Of a DNA stretch of 45,381 bases, positions 1 through 9,617 are shown piece by piece. The stretch spans positions 1 through 45,381 of the forward strand of contig CACEHW010000001.1 of assembly GCA_902559415.1 (NCBI GenBank). The letters run 5' to 3'. Numbering within the stretch: position 1 is the first letter of the stretch; each line of letters begins with the position of its first letter. The notes beneath the pieces are model-generated. The model did not search any database. It worked only from the letters and a program-made list of their open reading frames with translations, and was not told the DNA's origin. Source of the stretch: an uncultured Fidelibacterota bacterium (GTDB taxonomy: Bacteria; Fidelibacterota; Marinisomatia; Marinisomatales; UBA1611). Both the position numbers and the translations under genes were made by a program.

Positions 1-2
1 GG

Positions 3-1085
3 TTCCAAGTTTTTAATAAGACAAAAGGCGAATATGTTTACAACGAGACGCCAACTTACGACTTAACTGGACAACCAAATTTTAGTGGTTCAAATTTAAT
101 ATTTAATGAAGAGAATGATCATTGGGCGATGAACAATGAAGTGCGCTCCGATGTATTTGACGGTATTCAATTAGATATTTCACAAATATTTACAACTCCT
201 TCAATAGATTCAGCAAATTCAGGCTGGGTGGGAGATAGTTATGGTGATGTAAATATTACTATTTCTACTAGAGAATCAAATTTAATTCCATGGGATTGTG
301 AAATTGTTTTTACGGAAGATATAAGCTATAGCTCTAAAGTAGAAAGTCCATTCGGGATTTATGATGAATATGATACTAGACTATGGTTTCCCAATAGGAT
401 TATTTTGGAGCAGTCTTTTGATTTTTATGTTGTAAATAAAACAAAAGTTGATGATAACGGTAATTACACATTAATGGATTTAGTAGTTCAAGACTTTGCC
501 TCATCGTCATGGGGTCTTGATGGTGAATATAATAAGTTTCAAGATAGAATTTTGGTAGGTGAAGTTGATTCATTAAATAACTGGCTGGGTACAGCTTTTG
601 TGATTGACTTTTTTAATATTGACAGTGTTTTCTTACCAAAAGCAGGCTCTAGGTATTCTATTAGTTGGAATAGAAATTTTTGGGCTTCAGATACATTTAA
701 ATTTAAAGTTGATAGCGTTAGAAAAATTGTTGAAAATAATCTAGAAGAGGATATGAAAGATATAAGAGTTGTTCCTAATCCTTATGTCGGTACTAATGCA
801 ATGGAAGAAGCTGTTATAAACTCGTTTCTAAATCAGCCTAGAAAGATTATGTTCACTAATCTCCCGTCCAACTGCGTTGTGACCATTTTTACTCCGAGCG
901 GGGTAAAAGTGAAAACAATTTATAAAAATGACGGAATAGATAATGGCATAATATATTGGGACTTGTTAAATCAAGAAGGGTTAGAAATTGCAGCTGGGAT
1001 GTATTTATACCATGTAAGACCAAATTTTACTGATAAATCGCTAAATGGATTAGAACAAACAGGGAAGTTTGCTGTTATAAAATGA
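3..1085 (+). CDS. Secreted protein with T9SS-like C-terminal sorting domain, 5'-truncated by window edge
   Basis: The frame is open upstream of the listed ATG to position 3 (FQVFNKTKGEYVYNETPTYDLTG...). The C-terminus IRVVPNPYVG...VTIFTPSGVKVKTI...GMYLYHV...GKFAVIK resembles a Por-secretion/FlgD-like tail. Confidence 0.75.
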   Translation, partial: FQVFNKTKGEYVYNETPTYDLTGQPNFSGSNLIFNEENDHWAMNNEVRSDVFDGIQLDISQIFTTPSIDSANSGWVGDSYGDVNITISTRESNLIPWDCEIVFTEDISYSSKVESPFGIYDEYDTRLWFPNRIILEQSFDFYVVNKTKVDDNGNYTLMDLVVQDFASSSWGLDGEYNKFQDRILVGEVDSLNNWLGTAFVIDFFNIDSVFLPKAGSRYSISWNRNFWASDTFKFKVDSVRKIVENNLEEDMKDIRVVPNPYVGTNAMEEAVINSFLNQPRKIMFTNLPSNCVVTIFTPSGVKVKTIYKNDGIDNGIIYWDLLNQEGLEIAAGMYLYHVRPNFTDKSLNGLEQTGKFAVIK

Positions 1086-2161
1086 AGAAAATTACTTTAT
1101 TTATTTTTATGCTATTTGTATCACTTTCTTATGGGCAATATAGGTTTGGGACAACGGCAGCAAATTTTTTAGAAATTGGTACAAGCAGCCGTGCTGTTTC
1201 AATGGGTGAAGCGTTTGTAGCTTTAGCTGATGATGTTAACTCAGCATATTGGAATCCAGCTGGGTTAGCTTTCGTGAATGGATTAGAATTTGGAGTTTCT
1301 TCACAGGATTGGGTAGTGGGGATTACCCATTCTACTTTTGCCACTGCGATTGATATGGGGAGCTATGGTACACTGAGTACGTGGTTTACTGATTTTGACT
1401 ATGGCTCTACTGAAGTAACAAATGTATTAAATCAGAATGGGACTGGAGAATATTTTAATGCAAACGAATTAGCGGCATCTATATCCTATGGTAGAAATAT
1501 TGTAGACTGGTTTGCTTTTGGTGCATCAATTAAAATGATTAGTTCCAATATTTGGCACTCAACTGCAAGCGCGATTGCGCTTGATTTAGGCGTAATAGTA
1601 AAAACAAATTTTTTCTCTAAGGCAAATGATAGAGAAAATGGTATGGCGATAGGAATGAGTATATCAAATTACGGTTCTAAAATGAGATATGATGGAATTG
1701 ACTTGATCAACCCAATCGATATTTTAGAAAATGAAAATGGTAATTATGAAAATGTAATCGGTCAGTACAGAACAGAATCATGGGAGTTGCCCTTAATTTT
1801 TAGATTAGGGTCTTCAATTAAGCCAATAAAAAACGAAGTTCAACAGCTTATAGTGTCTTTTGATGTTCTTCATCCTAATAATAATAGTGAATCTTTAAAT
1901 ATAGGTTCAGAATACTCTCATAAAATTATAGGCGGGCATATTTTCTCCTTAAGATCAGGAATAAAAGGCATTGGAATTGAACAGCCAAATGAATCAGAGC
2001 TTTTTAGTGGTTTTGACTTACCCTTCTCTACTTTAACTTTTGGTTTAGGTTATGAGAAAGCACTTCCCGGCAATAAAAGTGTTTCAATTGATTATTCTTA
2101 TCAATCAATTGGCGTACTTGGAGATGTTTCTCTTCTTACAATGCGTTTCAAATTATTTTAA
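1082..2161 (+). CDS. PorV/PorQ family outer-membrane protein
   Basis: Signal peptide, then FLEIGTSSRAVSMGEAFVALADDVNSAYWNPAGLA, the hallmark N-terminus of PorV/PorQ-family barrels. 4-bp overlap with the upstream gene. Confidence 0.85.
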   Translation: MKKITLFIFMLFVSLSYGQYRFGTTAANFLEIGTSSRAVSMGEAFVALADDVNSAYWNPAGLAFVNGLEFGVSSQDWVVGITHSTFATAIDMGSYGTLSTWFTDFDYGSTEVTNVLNQNGTGEYFNANELAASISYGRNIVDWFAFGASIKMISSNIWHSTASAIALDLGVIVKTNFFSKANDRENGMAIGMSISNYGSKMRYDGIDLINPIDILENENGNYENVIGQYRTESWELPLIFRLGSSIKPIKNEVQQLIVSFDVLHPNNNSESLNIGSEYSHKIIGGHIFSLRSGIKGIGIEQPNESELFSGFDLPFSTLTFGLGYEKALPGNKSVSIDYSYQSIGVLGDVSLLTMRFKLF

Positions 2162-2171
2162 TTTTTAAAAA

Positions 2172-3647
2172 ATGAAGCGGGTCTTCTCCTTAGCTCTTCT
2201 TTTTTTTATTTTTTATTTTTGTTCTTGCGAAAATTCTAAAAATAAAAGTACTGTAATTAATAATGTTAATAACAATTTATTAACTACTATCGGTGATAGA
2301 GAAATCACTGTAAATGATTTTATCAAACGCTGCGAATATGTCCCAAGACCAAACTATTGTAAAAACAACAATTATATTCACAAAAAAATTGCTCTTAATT
2401 CATTGATTGCAGAAAAATTATTGGCGATTGAATATGAAAAAAAGAATTTCAGCTTTACTAGCGCACAGATTAATCTCATTACTGGAAGAAAAGAGCAGTC
2501 TTTAAGACAAATGATGCTAAAAAAAAATGGTTTTGATAAAGTTGAGCCAAATCCTGCATTAGTAAGGTTGGTTGCTAAGCAAATAAAAAAAACTTACGAA
2601 ATATCTTTTCTAATCCTGACTGAAGAACAAAAGCAAAAGGTTTTATCTAAAAATTTAGAATCATTATCTACCATCCCAAGCAGTATAGGTGATTCACCAT
2701 CAATTAATTTTAGAAAGATCACTTTTAATGAAGAAATGCCACTTAAAGTTAAAGAAATATTGTATTTTTCTGAGCCTCAGGATAATGTTCTTTACGGACC
2801 TGTCTCTATAAATAAAAAGAGTTCTATGTTTTTTGAAATTGAAGGATGGAACACTGCAGTTTCTGTAACTGATGAGCAGAAGAAGCAATCGATTATTGAT
2901 GCGCAAAAATCATATAATGAATTAAATGCGCTGAAAATTTATGAACAGTATGTATCTAGTTTGATGAGGGGGAAGAAATTAGATTTTGACCCAAAGACAT
3001 TCCAATTATTTTCAGATAGGGTATCTGAAATATATTTAATTGAGAAGGACAAAAAAGAATCAGCTATGCAAAATAGTATATGGGATCAAGAAATAAAAAA
3101 AATAAAAGAAATTTCTTCATTTAATGATCTAAAGGATATAAAAAATCAAAATTTATTGTTTTTCGATAACAAAAACTATAGTGTGAAAGAGGTCTTAAAT
3201 TTAATTAAAACGCATCCCTTAGTTTTTAGGAATCGTAAAATTTCTAAAAATACTTTTGATAACGAATTAAAATATGCTTTAGCTGATCTTTTTAGAGATC
3301 AGGAGATAACAAAAAAAGCTTACAAATTAAATTATGATAAAGATAAAGCTATTATTAACATAGAAAGAAAATGGAAAGACTTTATTAGTTCTGAGGTAAT
3401 GAAGAAGAAATTAACAAAGGGGACTGATAGTGGACTAAAAATAATTTCTTCTAAGGTTGACTCTCTGCAAAAGATTTATTCAAATATTATAAGAATCGAT
3501 ACTGATAAATTTGAAAAAATCAAATTAACAAATATCGATTTAAATGTCATTTATACTAACCAAGCATATCCATTATTTGAGCCTTCTTTTCCAATTTTAA
3601 CAGATGATCATTTACTAGACTATGGTAAAAAATATAATTTTAATTAG
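2172..3647 (+). CDS. Lipoprotein, possibly SurA/PpiC-like peptidyl-prolyl isomerase-related chaperone
   Basis: Lipobox FYFCSC; IGDREITVNDFIKRCEY...LNSLIAEKLLAIEYEKK resembles the SurA N-terminal chaperone region; lysine-rich. Confidence 0.5.
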   Translation: MKRVFSLALLFFIFYFCSCENSKNKSTVINNVNNNLLTTIGDREITVNDFIKRCEYVPRPNYCKNNNYIHKKIALNSLIAEKLLAIEYEKKNFSFTSAQINLITGRKEQSLRQMMLKKNGFDKVEPNPALVRLVAKQIKKTYEISFLILTEEQKQKVLSKNLESLSTIPSSIGDSPSINFRKITFNEEMPLKVKEILYFSEPQDNVLYGPVSINKKSSMFFEIEGWNTAVSVTDEQKKQSIIDAQKSYNELNALKIYEQYVSSLMRGKKLDFDPKTFQLFSDRVSEIYLIEKDKKESAMQNSIWDQEIKKIKEISSFNDLKDIKNQNLLFFDNKNYSVKEVLNLIKTHPLVFRNRKISKNTFDNELKYALADLFRDQEITKKAYKLNYDKDKAIINIERKWKDFISSEVMKKKLTKGTDSGLKIISSKVDSLQKIYSNIIRIDTDKFEKIKLTNIDLNVIYTNQAYPLFEPSFPILTDDHLLDYGKKYNFN

Positions 3648-4596
3648 TATAGTTTTTTATACTACTTCTTGTAAAAAAAATGAAGAAGAAGAACAATTTG
3701 AAATACCTGGTTGCATGGATTCTTCTGCTTGGAACTACAACTCATCCGCAACAATTGATGACGGAGGTTGTTTTTATTTTGGTTGTACGGATATATCAGC
3801 GATTAATTATGATTCAGTTGCTACAGTTGATGATGGTAATTGTTTATATCAAGAAAGTATTGTAGATGGGTATCAATTATTCTGGAATGATGAATTTAAC
3901 CAAGACAGTCTTAACCTAAATTTTTGGAATATTGAAGAATGGTGGGAAGGAGCTTTTAATGAAGAAAGTCAAAGGTATGTTGACAGTAGAGAAAATATTA
4001 CCATTATTGATGGGAAATTATATATCAGAGCGAAAAAAGATTTACCATTTGATCCAAATAACCCATCCTATTCATCAGGGAGGATCAATACTAAGGGTAA
4101 AGTAGAATTACAGTACGGGTATTGGGAAATTAGAGCAAAACTACCACAAGGGGTTGGGACATGGCCTGCTATTTGGATGCTAAATTCTAAAATTGATTCA
4201 ATTGGTTGGCCTTATTGTGGAGAAATTGATATTATGGAGCATGTGGGATTTGACCCAAACAAAGTTTTTTTTAGTATTCATAATGCTAATTTATATGGTG
4301 GTGTTCACGGCACAAGTCAGCAAGGGGTATACGAATTAAATACTCTTGAGACATCCTTTCATAATTATGCAATTGAATGGGGAGATAATTTTATTAAAGG
4401 CTATATAGATGGTATTCTTTATTTTGATTACAGCAAAAATTCAACATCCTTTAATGATTGGCCGTATGATAATAAATTTTTTCTTATTTTAAATCTCGCG
4501 ATTGGAGGGGCATGGGGAGGTATTCAAGGAATTGACAATTCTATCTTTCCAGCATCTTTTATAATCGAATATGTTAGGTTATATACAAAACAATGA
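3622..4596 (+). CDS. GH16 family endo-beta-glucanase (laminarinase-like) lipoprotein with tandem GCxDxxAxNYxxxAxxDDGxC modules
   Basis: Catalytic motif GEIDIMEHVG; YGYWEIRAKLPQGVGTWPAIWML; lipobox YTTSC; two N-terminal Cys-rich repeats. Start overlaps the upstream stop by 26 bp. Confidence 0.92.
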   Translation: MVKNIILISIVFYTTSCKKNEEEEQFEIPGCMDSSAWNYNSSATIDDGGCFYFGCTDISAINYDSVATVDDGNCLYQESIVDGYQLFWNDEFNQDSLNLNFWNIEEWWEGAFNEESQRYVDSRENITIIDGKLYIRAKKDLPFDPNNPSYSSGRINTKGKVELQYGYWEIRAKLPQGVGTWPAIWMLNSKIDSIGWPYCGEIDIMEHVGFDPNKVFFSIHNANLYGGVHGTSQQGVYELNTLETSFHNYAIEWGDNFIKGYIDGILYFDYSKNSTSFNDWPYDNKFFLILNLAIGGAWGGIQGIDNSIFPASFIIEYVRLYTKQ

Positions 4597-5657
4597 GAAA
4601 TTATAAGTCACTTATAATTTTCATTTTTTTATTCAATAGTTATTTGCTTTCTCAAAAGCCATATCGGGGAGCAGAGTATCGTACAATTAACGAATTTTTA
4701 TATGGTCGTTTTGAAGTAAAAATGAAAACAGCAATAGGCTCTGGAGTTGTCTCTTCATTTTTTACTATTGATGATTATTGGGCAGAAGGCCAAAGCAGTA
4801 CTGAAAATTGGAGAGAAATCGATTTTGAGGCACTCGGGAATATTAGTAACGCAATCCAAACAAATATTATAACTGCTTATGAAACACACCATGAAGAAAT
4901 AATCTATACTCCATTTTATCCTTATAGTGACTTTCACGTTTACGCGTTTGAATGGACACCGCAGAGTATAAAATTTTTTGTTGATGGTCAGCTAGTTCGA
5001 GAAAACTATGATGACTATGTTTCTACTCTTAACACCGGTCAAAAAATTATGATGAACATTTGGCAACCAGTTTGGGAAAGTTGGGTAGGCGAGTTTGATG
5101 ATTCAATCTTACCTGTATATGCATATTATGATTGGGTAAAATATTATTCTTATACCCCGGGCGAAGGTGCTTATGGTAGTTTTAATAATTTCTCTTATGA
5201 GTGGGAAGATAATTTTGATACTTTTAATGATCAAATTTGGCAAAAAGCTACTCATACTTGGTCAGCTAATAATGCTCAATTTGTGCAACAAAATTCCGTA
5301 TTGCAAAATGGCTATCTAATACTTTGTTTAACAGATAATATGACCTATGGATATTCAGGTGAAGAATTATCTATAACTAAAAATGATAATCGCAATGAAC
5401 AATGCAGGTTTACTATTGCTCCGAATCCATTTAATTCTTCTTTTACATTTGAAATTCCTGAAAATTTCAGAGATAAACCGGCTGAAATAATTTTTTACAA
5501 TATAAAAGGGGTAGAAGTTTTACGTAAGAAATTTTTTTTAATAAGTGATAAAATAAAGGTTGATTTTACCAGAGCTAACTTATCAAGTGGACTATATTTA
5601 CTGCATGCAAAGACAGGGAAAGAAAATTTTTATTTTAAAGTAACTTATTTAAGGTAA
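4593..5657 (+). CDS. Circularly permuted GH16 1,3-1,4-beta-glucanase (Fibrobacter-type lichenase) with T9SS C-terminal domain
   Basis: RGAEYRTINEFLYGRFEVKMKTAIGSGVVSSFF..WREIDFEALGN..QTNIIT precedes, rather than follows, YEWEDNFDTFNDQIWQKATHTWSANNAQF..QNGYLILCLT. Tail APNPFNSSFTFEIP...GLYLLHAKTGKENFYFKVTYLR. Confidence 0.88.
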   Translation: MRNYKSLIIFIFLFNSYLLSQKPYRGAEYRTINEFLYGRFEVKMKTAIGSGVVSSFFTIDDYWAEGQSSTENWREIDFEALGNISNAIQTNIITAYETHHEEIIYTPFYPYSDFHVYAFEWTPQSIKFFVDGQLVRENYDDYVSTLNTGQKIMMNIWQPVWESWVGEFDDSILPVYAYYDWVKYYSYTPGEGAYGSFNNFSYEWEDNFDTFNDQIWQKATHTWSANNAQFVQQNSVLQNGYLILCLTDNMTYGYSGEELSITKNDNRNEQCRFTIAPNPFNSSFTFEIPENFRDKPAEIIFYNIKGVEVLRKKFFLISDKIKVDFTRANLSSGLYLLHAKTGKENFYFKVTYLR

Positions 5658-7636
5658 GTAATTTTTTTTATTAATTCTGAATTAGTATTTTTTATTTTTA
5701 ATAAAAATATTCCTGATGGTATATTTTTATAATCTTGTGAAGATTTCAAACCCCAGTTTAGTTTATTTAATCCTTTAGTGGCTGTTAAGTTTTTTTCAAA
5801 AACTTTATTCCCAATTAAATTAAATATTGTTATTTGTGTTTCACTCGCAAAAGAACTTTCCCATTGGATATTGAGATCTGCATTTAAAGGGTTTGGATAA
5901 CATATTAGATTGAAGTTGGTTGGGAATGATGAAATATCCATTTTATTAAATATAATATTTTTAAAATCAAATCCACCACTTATTGCCTTAATTTTAAGAG
6001 TAGATTTTTCTTGGATTGAAATATTTCCGAGATTTATTATACGCCATCCATCCCCTAAACCAATCGAGTTTGGGATGTTGATTGGTCCCAAAGTATCTCC
6101 AACTTCAGTAGTAGCCAGAATCATTCCATTGTTATCATAGGAAGATATTTCTAAAAATATTTTATAGTTGTCAGGTTTTTCAGATCGGATGGAGTATTTT
6201 ATCCATTCTCCATCTTCTATCCAACCGATGTGATAATCACCTGTTCCACCGCTACTAAACCCTATATCAACTCCATCGTTTCGATAAGACCACCCGTTGT
6301 TCCATGATTTTGTGTCTGGTGAAAATTTATTAGGATCTTCAGATTGGTTATCAAAATAAGCTACATAATTATTACCTGTATCATAATTAACCGCTGGTAG
6401 AAGCCCTGGCGCAATAAAGTTTGAAAATGATTCACTTTTTGAACTAAAGCTCGTATCAGACAGTGCTCTAGTTAATCCAATATTTACTTTACAAGAATCA
6501 AAATGGAGGCTTCTGGCCATTGAAATTAATCCTGCAAAGGCTTCAGCAGTGTCAGGCTTTATTCCATTCCCTCCCCAATAGTTAATTAGATTTTGGTATT
6601 CATCTGTTATTTTATAACTAAATAAGCTTGAAATTCTTTCTACACTTTTAAAATTCCACCAGCTCCATCCTATATTATTTCTATTAAAGAATTCTTTAAT
6701 CCCATTTGCCCAGACATTAGAATTCTCACCAAATTCCCCAACCCATAGGGGGACATTGTATTGTAATGCTATATCGTTTCTATATTGATTATACATTGTC
6801 ATGGTATCATTAATACCTCCTACATAATGATGAAAGCTGTATACAATATTTGGATCAAATGGTGGGAAAAGACCAGTGTGATCATTCCCATACCAATTAC
6901 CTTCAATTATTACCATATGATTCTGGTCTACAGCCCTGATAGAATCAATGCACTGCTCATATATATTTCTAAGGGTTGTTGCAACTCCAGGTCTTGCAGG
7001 CTCATTCAAAAGATCATAACCAGCAATTACAGGTTCACTTTTATAATAATTCGCAATATGTTTCCAAGTAGACGCTAGCCAGCGTTGATTTGTATAACTG
7101 GTAAAAAGTTCAGAATCTCCATTTAACTCAGAATCTGAAAAATCGCTAGTATTTTGCGCACCAGGAGCTGCGTGCATATCAAGAATTAAATAAACATTGT
7201 ACCTATTACCCCAAGCAACTAAAGAATCTAAAAGTTCAAAGCCCTCTGTGCTAAACTCCATAAAATTAGGCGAAAAATCTCTGTAATGGAGTGGAACTCT
7301 TAAAGCATTAAAATTATTATCAGATATGTATTTTACATCTTTTTCTGTGATGTAATTTTTTCTATATAAATCAAAAAACTCTCTTTTTTTATCTTCTCCA
7401 ACTAAATATTCAATAGCAGCCTCCATTCTCGATGTAGATGCATGCTCAATATAGCAATTCCACATATACCCTTCTAAAACCAACCAGCCACCAAGACCAA
7501 ATCCTTGGAGCATTATTTTTTCATTATTTTCATTAACAATTGTATCGCCACTTGTTTTTAAAAAATCTATTGCCAATATGTAATTAGTAAGCAAAAGAAA
7601 TAATATAATTTTTTTTATGACAGTATTAAAAACCAT
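5645..7636 (-). CDS. GH5 family glycoside hydrolase with CBM6/35-like domain and T9SS C-terminal domain
   Basis: LQGFGLGGWLVLEGYMW, DLLNEPARPG (acid/base), PLWVGEFGEN (nucleophile); CBM-like YRNDGVDIGFSSGGTGDYHIGWIEDGEWIKYSI; tail CYPNPLNADLNIQW...SGIFLLKIKNTNSELIKKITYLK. Confidence 0.88.
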   Translation of the reverse strand: MVFNTVIKKIILFLLLTNYILAIDFLKTSGDTIVNENNEKIMLQGFGLGGWLVLEGYMWNCYIEHASTSRMEAAIEYLVGEDKKREFFDLYRKNYITEKDVKYISDNNFNALRVPLHYRDFSPNFMEFSTEGFELLDSLVAWGNRYNVYLILDMHAAPGAQNTSDFSDSELNGDSELFTSYTNQRWLASTWKHIANYYKSEPVIAGYDLLNEPARPGVATTLRNIYEQCIDSIRAVDQNHMVIIEGNWYGNDHTGLFPPFDPNIVYSFHHYVGGINDTMTMYNQYRNDIALQYNVPLWVGEFGENSNVWANGIKEFFNRNNIGWSWWNFKSVERISSLFSYKITDEYQNLINYWGGNGIKPDTAEAFAGLISMARSLHFDSCKVNIGLTRALSDTSFSSKSESFSNFIAPGLLPAVNYDTGNNYVAYFDNQSEDPNKFSPDTKSWNNGWSYRNDGVDIGFSSGGTGDYHIGWIEDGEWIKYSIRSEKPDNYKIFLEISSYDNNGMILATTEVGDTLGPINIPNSIGLGDGWRIINLGNISIQEKSTLKIKAISGGFDFKNIIFNKMDISSFPTNFNLICYPNPLNADLNIQWESSFASETQITIFNLIGNKVFEKNLTATKGLNKLNWGLKSSQDYKNIPSGIFLLKIKNTNSELIKKITYLK

Positions 7637-7793
7637 TTGGTAATGTGTTAAGTTTTAGACTATTTATGTTGTTTTATTTAAAACAATTAATAGAAACAAA
7701 TTTAGGTAAAATACTCAATTTTTTTAAAAATAAAGATTGTAGAAAAATCTAATTATTTATTAAAAATAAATTGGAATAAAAAAAGAAAGAAAA

Positions 7794-9614
7794 ATGAATT
7801 TAATTTATAAGAATCTATTAACTATTGTTGCATTATTATTTATATCATTAATTAGTTGCTCAAGTAATAATGATAAATTCATATCAGAGTTGATAAAAAA
7901 GATGACATTAGAAGAAAAAATAGGACAGATGACACAAGTTGATTATCGTTACTTAAAAGATAAATCTGATATAGAAAAATATTTTTTAGGATCTATTCTT
8001 AGTGGTGGTGGATCAACCCCTCCGACAAATCAACCATCTTCTTGGGTTGATCTTTACAATGGGTTTCAAAAAGAAGCACTTAAAACGAGGCTTAAAATTC
8101 CATTGATATATGGAATTGATGCTGTTCATGGTCATAATAATGTTCTAGGAGCTACTATGTTTCCCCACAATATTGGTTTAGGCTGTGCCAATGATAAATT
8201 ACTTACGCAAAAAATTGCAGCTGCAACTGCAACAGAAGTAAAGGCTACAGGATTAGACTGGACGTTTGCCCCTTGCGTGGCTGTTGCGCAAGATGAAAGA
8301 TGGGGGAGAACATATGAAAGTTTTTCAGAAGATCCTAAAATAGTGACTGAACTTGGAGTTGCTTCAACCTTAGGGTATCAGGGCAGGACCTTAAATAAAA
8401 ATTCTGTGCTTGCTTGCGCAAAACATTTTGTAGGTGATGGTAACACGGTATTTGGTACGGGTACGAATTGGTATAAAATTGATAGAGGAGATGTTATATT
8501 AGAAGAGAAAGAACTTAGAGCTAAATATATAAAACCATTTAAGGAATCTATTAAAGCAGGAGTTGGAAGCATTATGATTTCTTACAATAGCTGGAAGGGC
8601 CAAAAGCTTCACGGTCATAAATATTTAATTGATGATATTCTTAGGAAAGAGCTCCAGTTTGATGGTATTGTAATCTCGGATTGGGCTGGCATAAATGAAA
8701 TTGACCAAGACTATAAAACTTGTGTTATTCAGTCAATTAATGCAGGAATTGATATGAATATGGTTCCAGGTAGTCTTAACCCTGATGATAACTCGTATGA
8801 TGATTTTATAAGATTAGCAATAGAATCAGTGAGAGAAGGTTCTATTCCAATGGAAAGAATTGATGATGCCGTATCAAGAATATTAAGAATAAAAAAGAAA
8901 ATAGGACTTTTTGATAATCCTATAAAGTCACCTCCTATTAAGAATATAGTAGGGTCTAAGAAACATAGAAATTTAGCTAGAGAAAGCGTTCGAAAATCCT
9001 TGGTTTTATTAAAAAATAATAATAAAACATTACCTTTAAAAAAGTCTGGGAAAAAAATTACATTAGTTGGCACTCATGCGGATAATATTGGATATCAATG
9101 TGGTGGGTGGACGATTCATTGGCAAGGAGGTTCTGGTGATATAACACCTGGTACTACTATTTTAGATGCCTTTAAGTCTGCTGTCAATGATTCAAATGAC
9201 ATTCATTACTCACCAAATGGAGATAATTTATTAGACCCCGATATAATTGTATTAGCCATAGGTGAAAAACCTTACACTGAGGGGGTAGGTGATAGAGATT
9301 CTCTTACGCTATCATCTGATGATAAAAGGATTTTAGAAAAAGTTAAAAAATCAAATAAACCATTTATTGTCATTCTAATATCTGGGCGTCCAATGATTGT
9401 AAATGATGCTTTAAATAATAGTAATGCCTTTATTGCTGCCTGGTTACCTGGTACAGAGGGAGAAGGTATTGCAGACGTAGTATTTGGAGATTTCGATTTT
9501 ACTGGTAAATTATCTATGACCTGGCCTAAGTCAATGGATCAAATACCAATCAATTATGGTGATAGTGATTATGATCCGTTATTTAAATTTGGTTTTGGCT
9601 TGTCTTACGAATAA
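7794..9614 (+). CDS. GH3 family beta-glucosidase, lipoprotein
   Basis: KKMTLEEKIGQMTQVD, GIDAVHGHNNVLGATMFPHNIGLG, nucleophile motif VISDWAGINEID; lipobox SLISCSS. Confidence 0.93.
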   Translation: MNLIYKNLLTIVALLFISLISCSSNNDKFISELIKKMTLEEKIGQMTQVDYRYLKDKSDIEKYFLGSILSGGGSTPPTNQPSSWVDLYNGFQKEALKTRLKIPLIYGIDAVHGHNNVLGATMFPHNIGLGCANDKLLTQKIAAATATEVKATGLDWTFAPCVAVAQDERWGRTYESFSEDPKIVTELGVASTLGYQGRTLNKNSVLACAKHFVGDGNTVFGTGTNWYKIDRGDVILEEKELRAKYIKPFKESIKAGVGSIMISYNSWKGQKLHGHKYLIDDILRKELQFDGIVISDWAGINEIDQDYKTCVIQSINAGIDMNMVPGSLNPDDNSYDDFIRLAIESVREGSIPMERIDDAVSRILRIKKKIGLFDNPIKSPPIKNIVGSKKHRNLARESVRKSLVLLKNNNKTLPLKKSGKKITLVGTHADNIGYQCGGWTIHWQGGSGDITPGTTILDAFKSAVNDSNDIHYSPNGDNLLDPDIIVLAIGEKPYTEGVGDRDSLTLSSDDKRILEKVKKSNKPFIVILISGRPMIVNDALNNSNAFIAAWLPGTEGEGIADVVFGDFDFTGKLSMTWPKSMDQIPINYGDSDYDPLFKFGFGLSYE

Positions 9615-9617
9615 CTA

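Noticed and set aside
8729-9073. 114-aa antisense ORF within the GH3 gene
   Set aside because: Shadow ORF of a strong GH3 coding frame.
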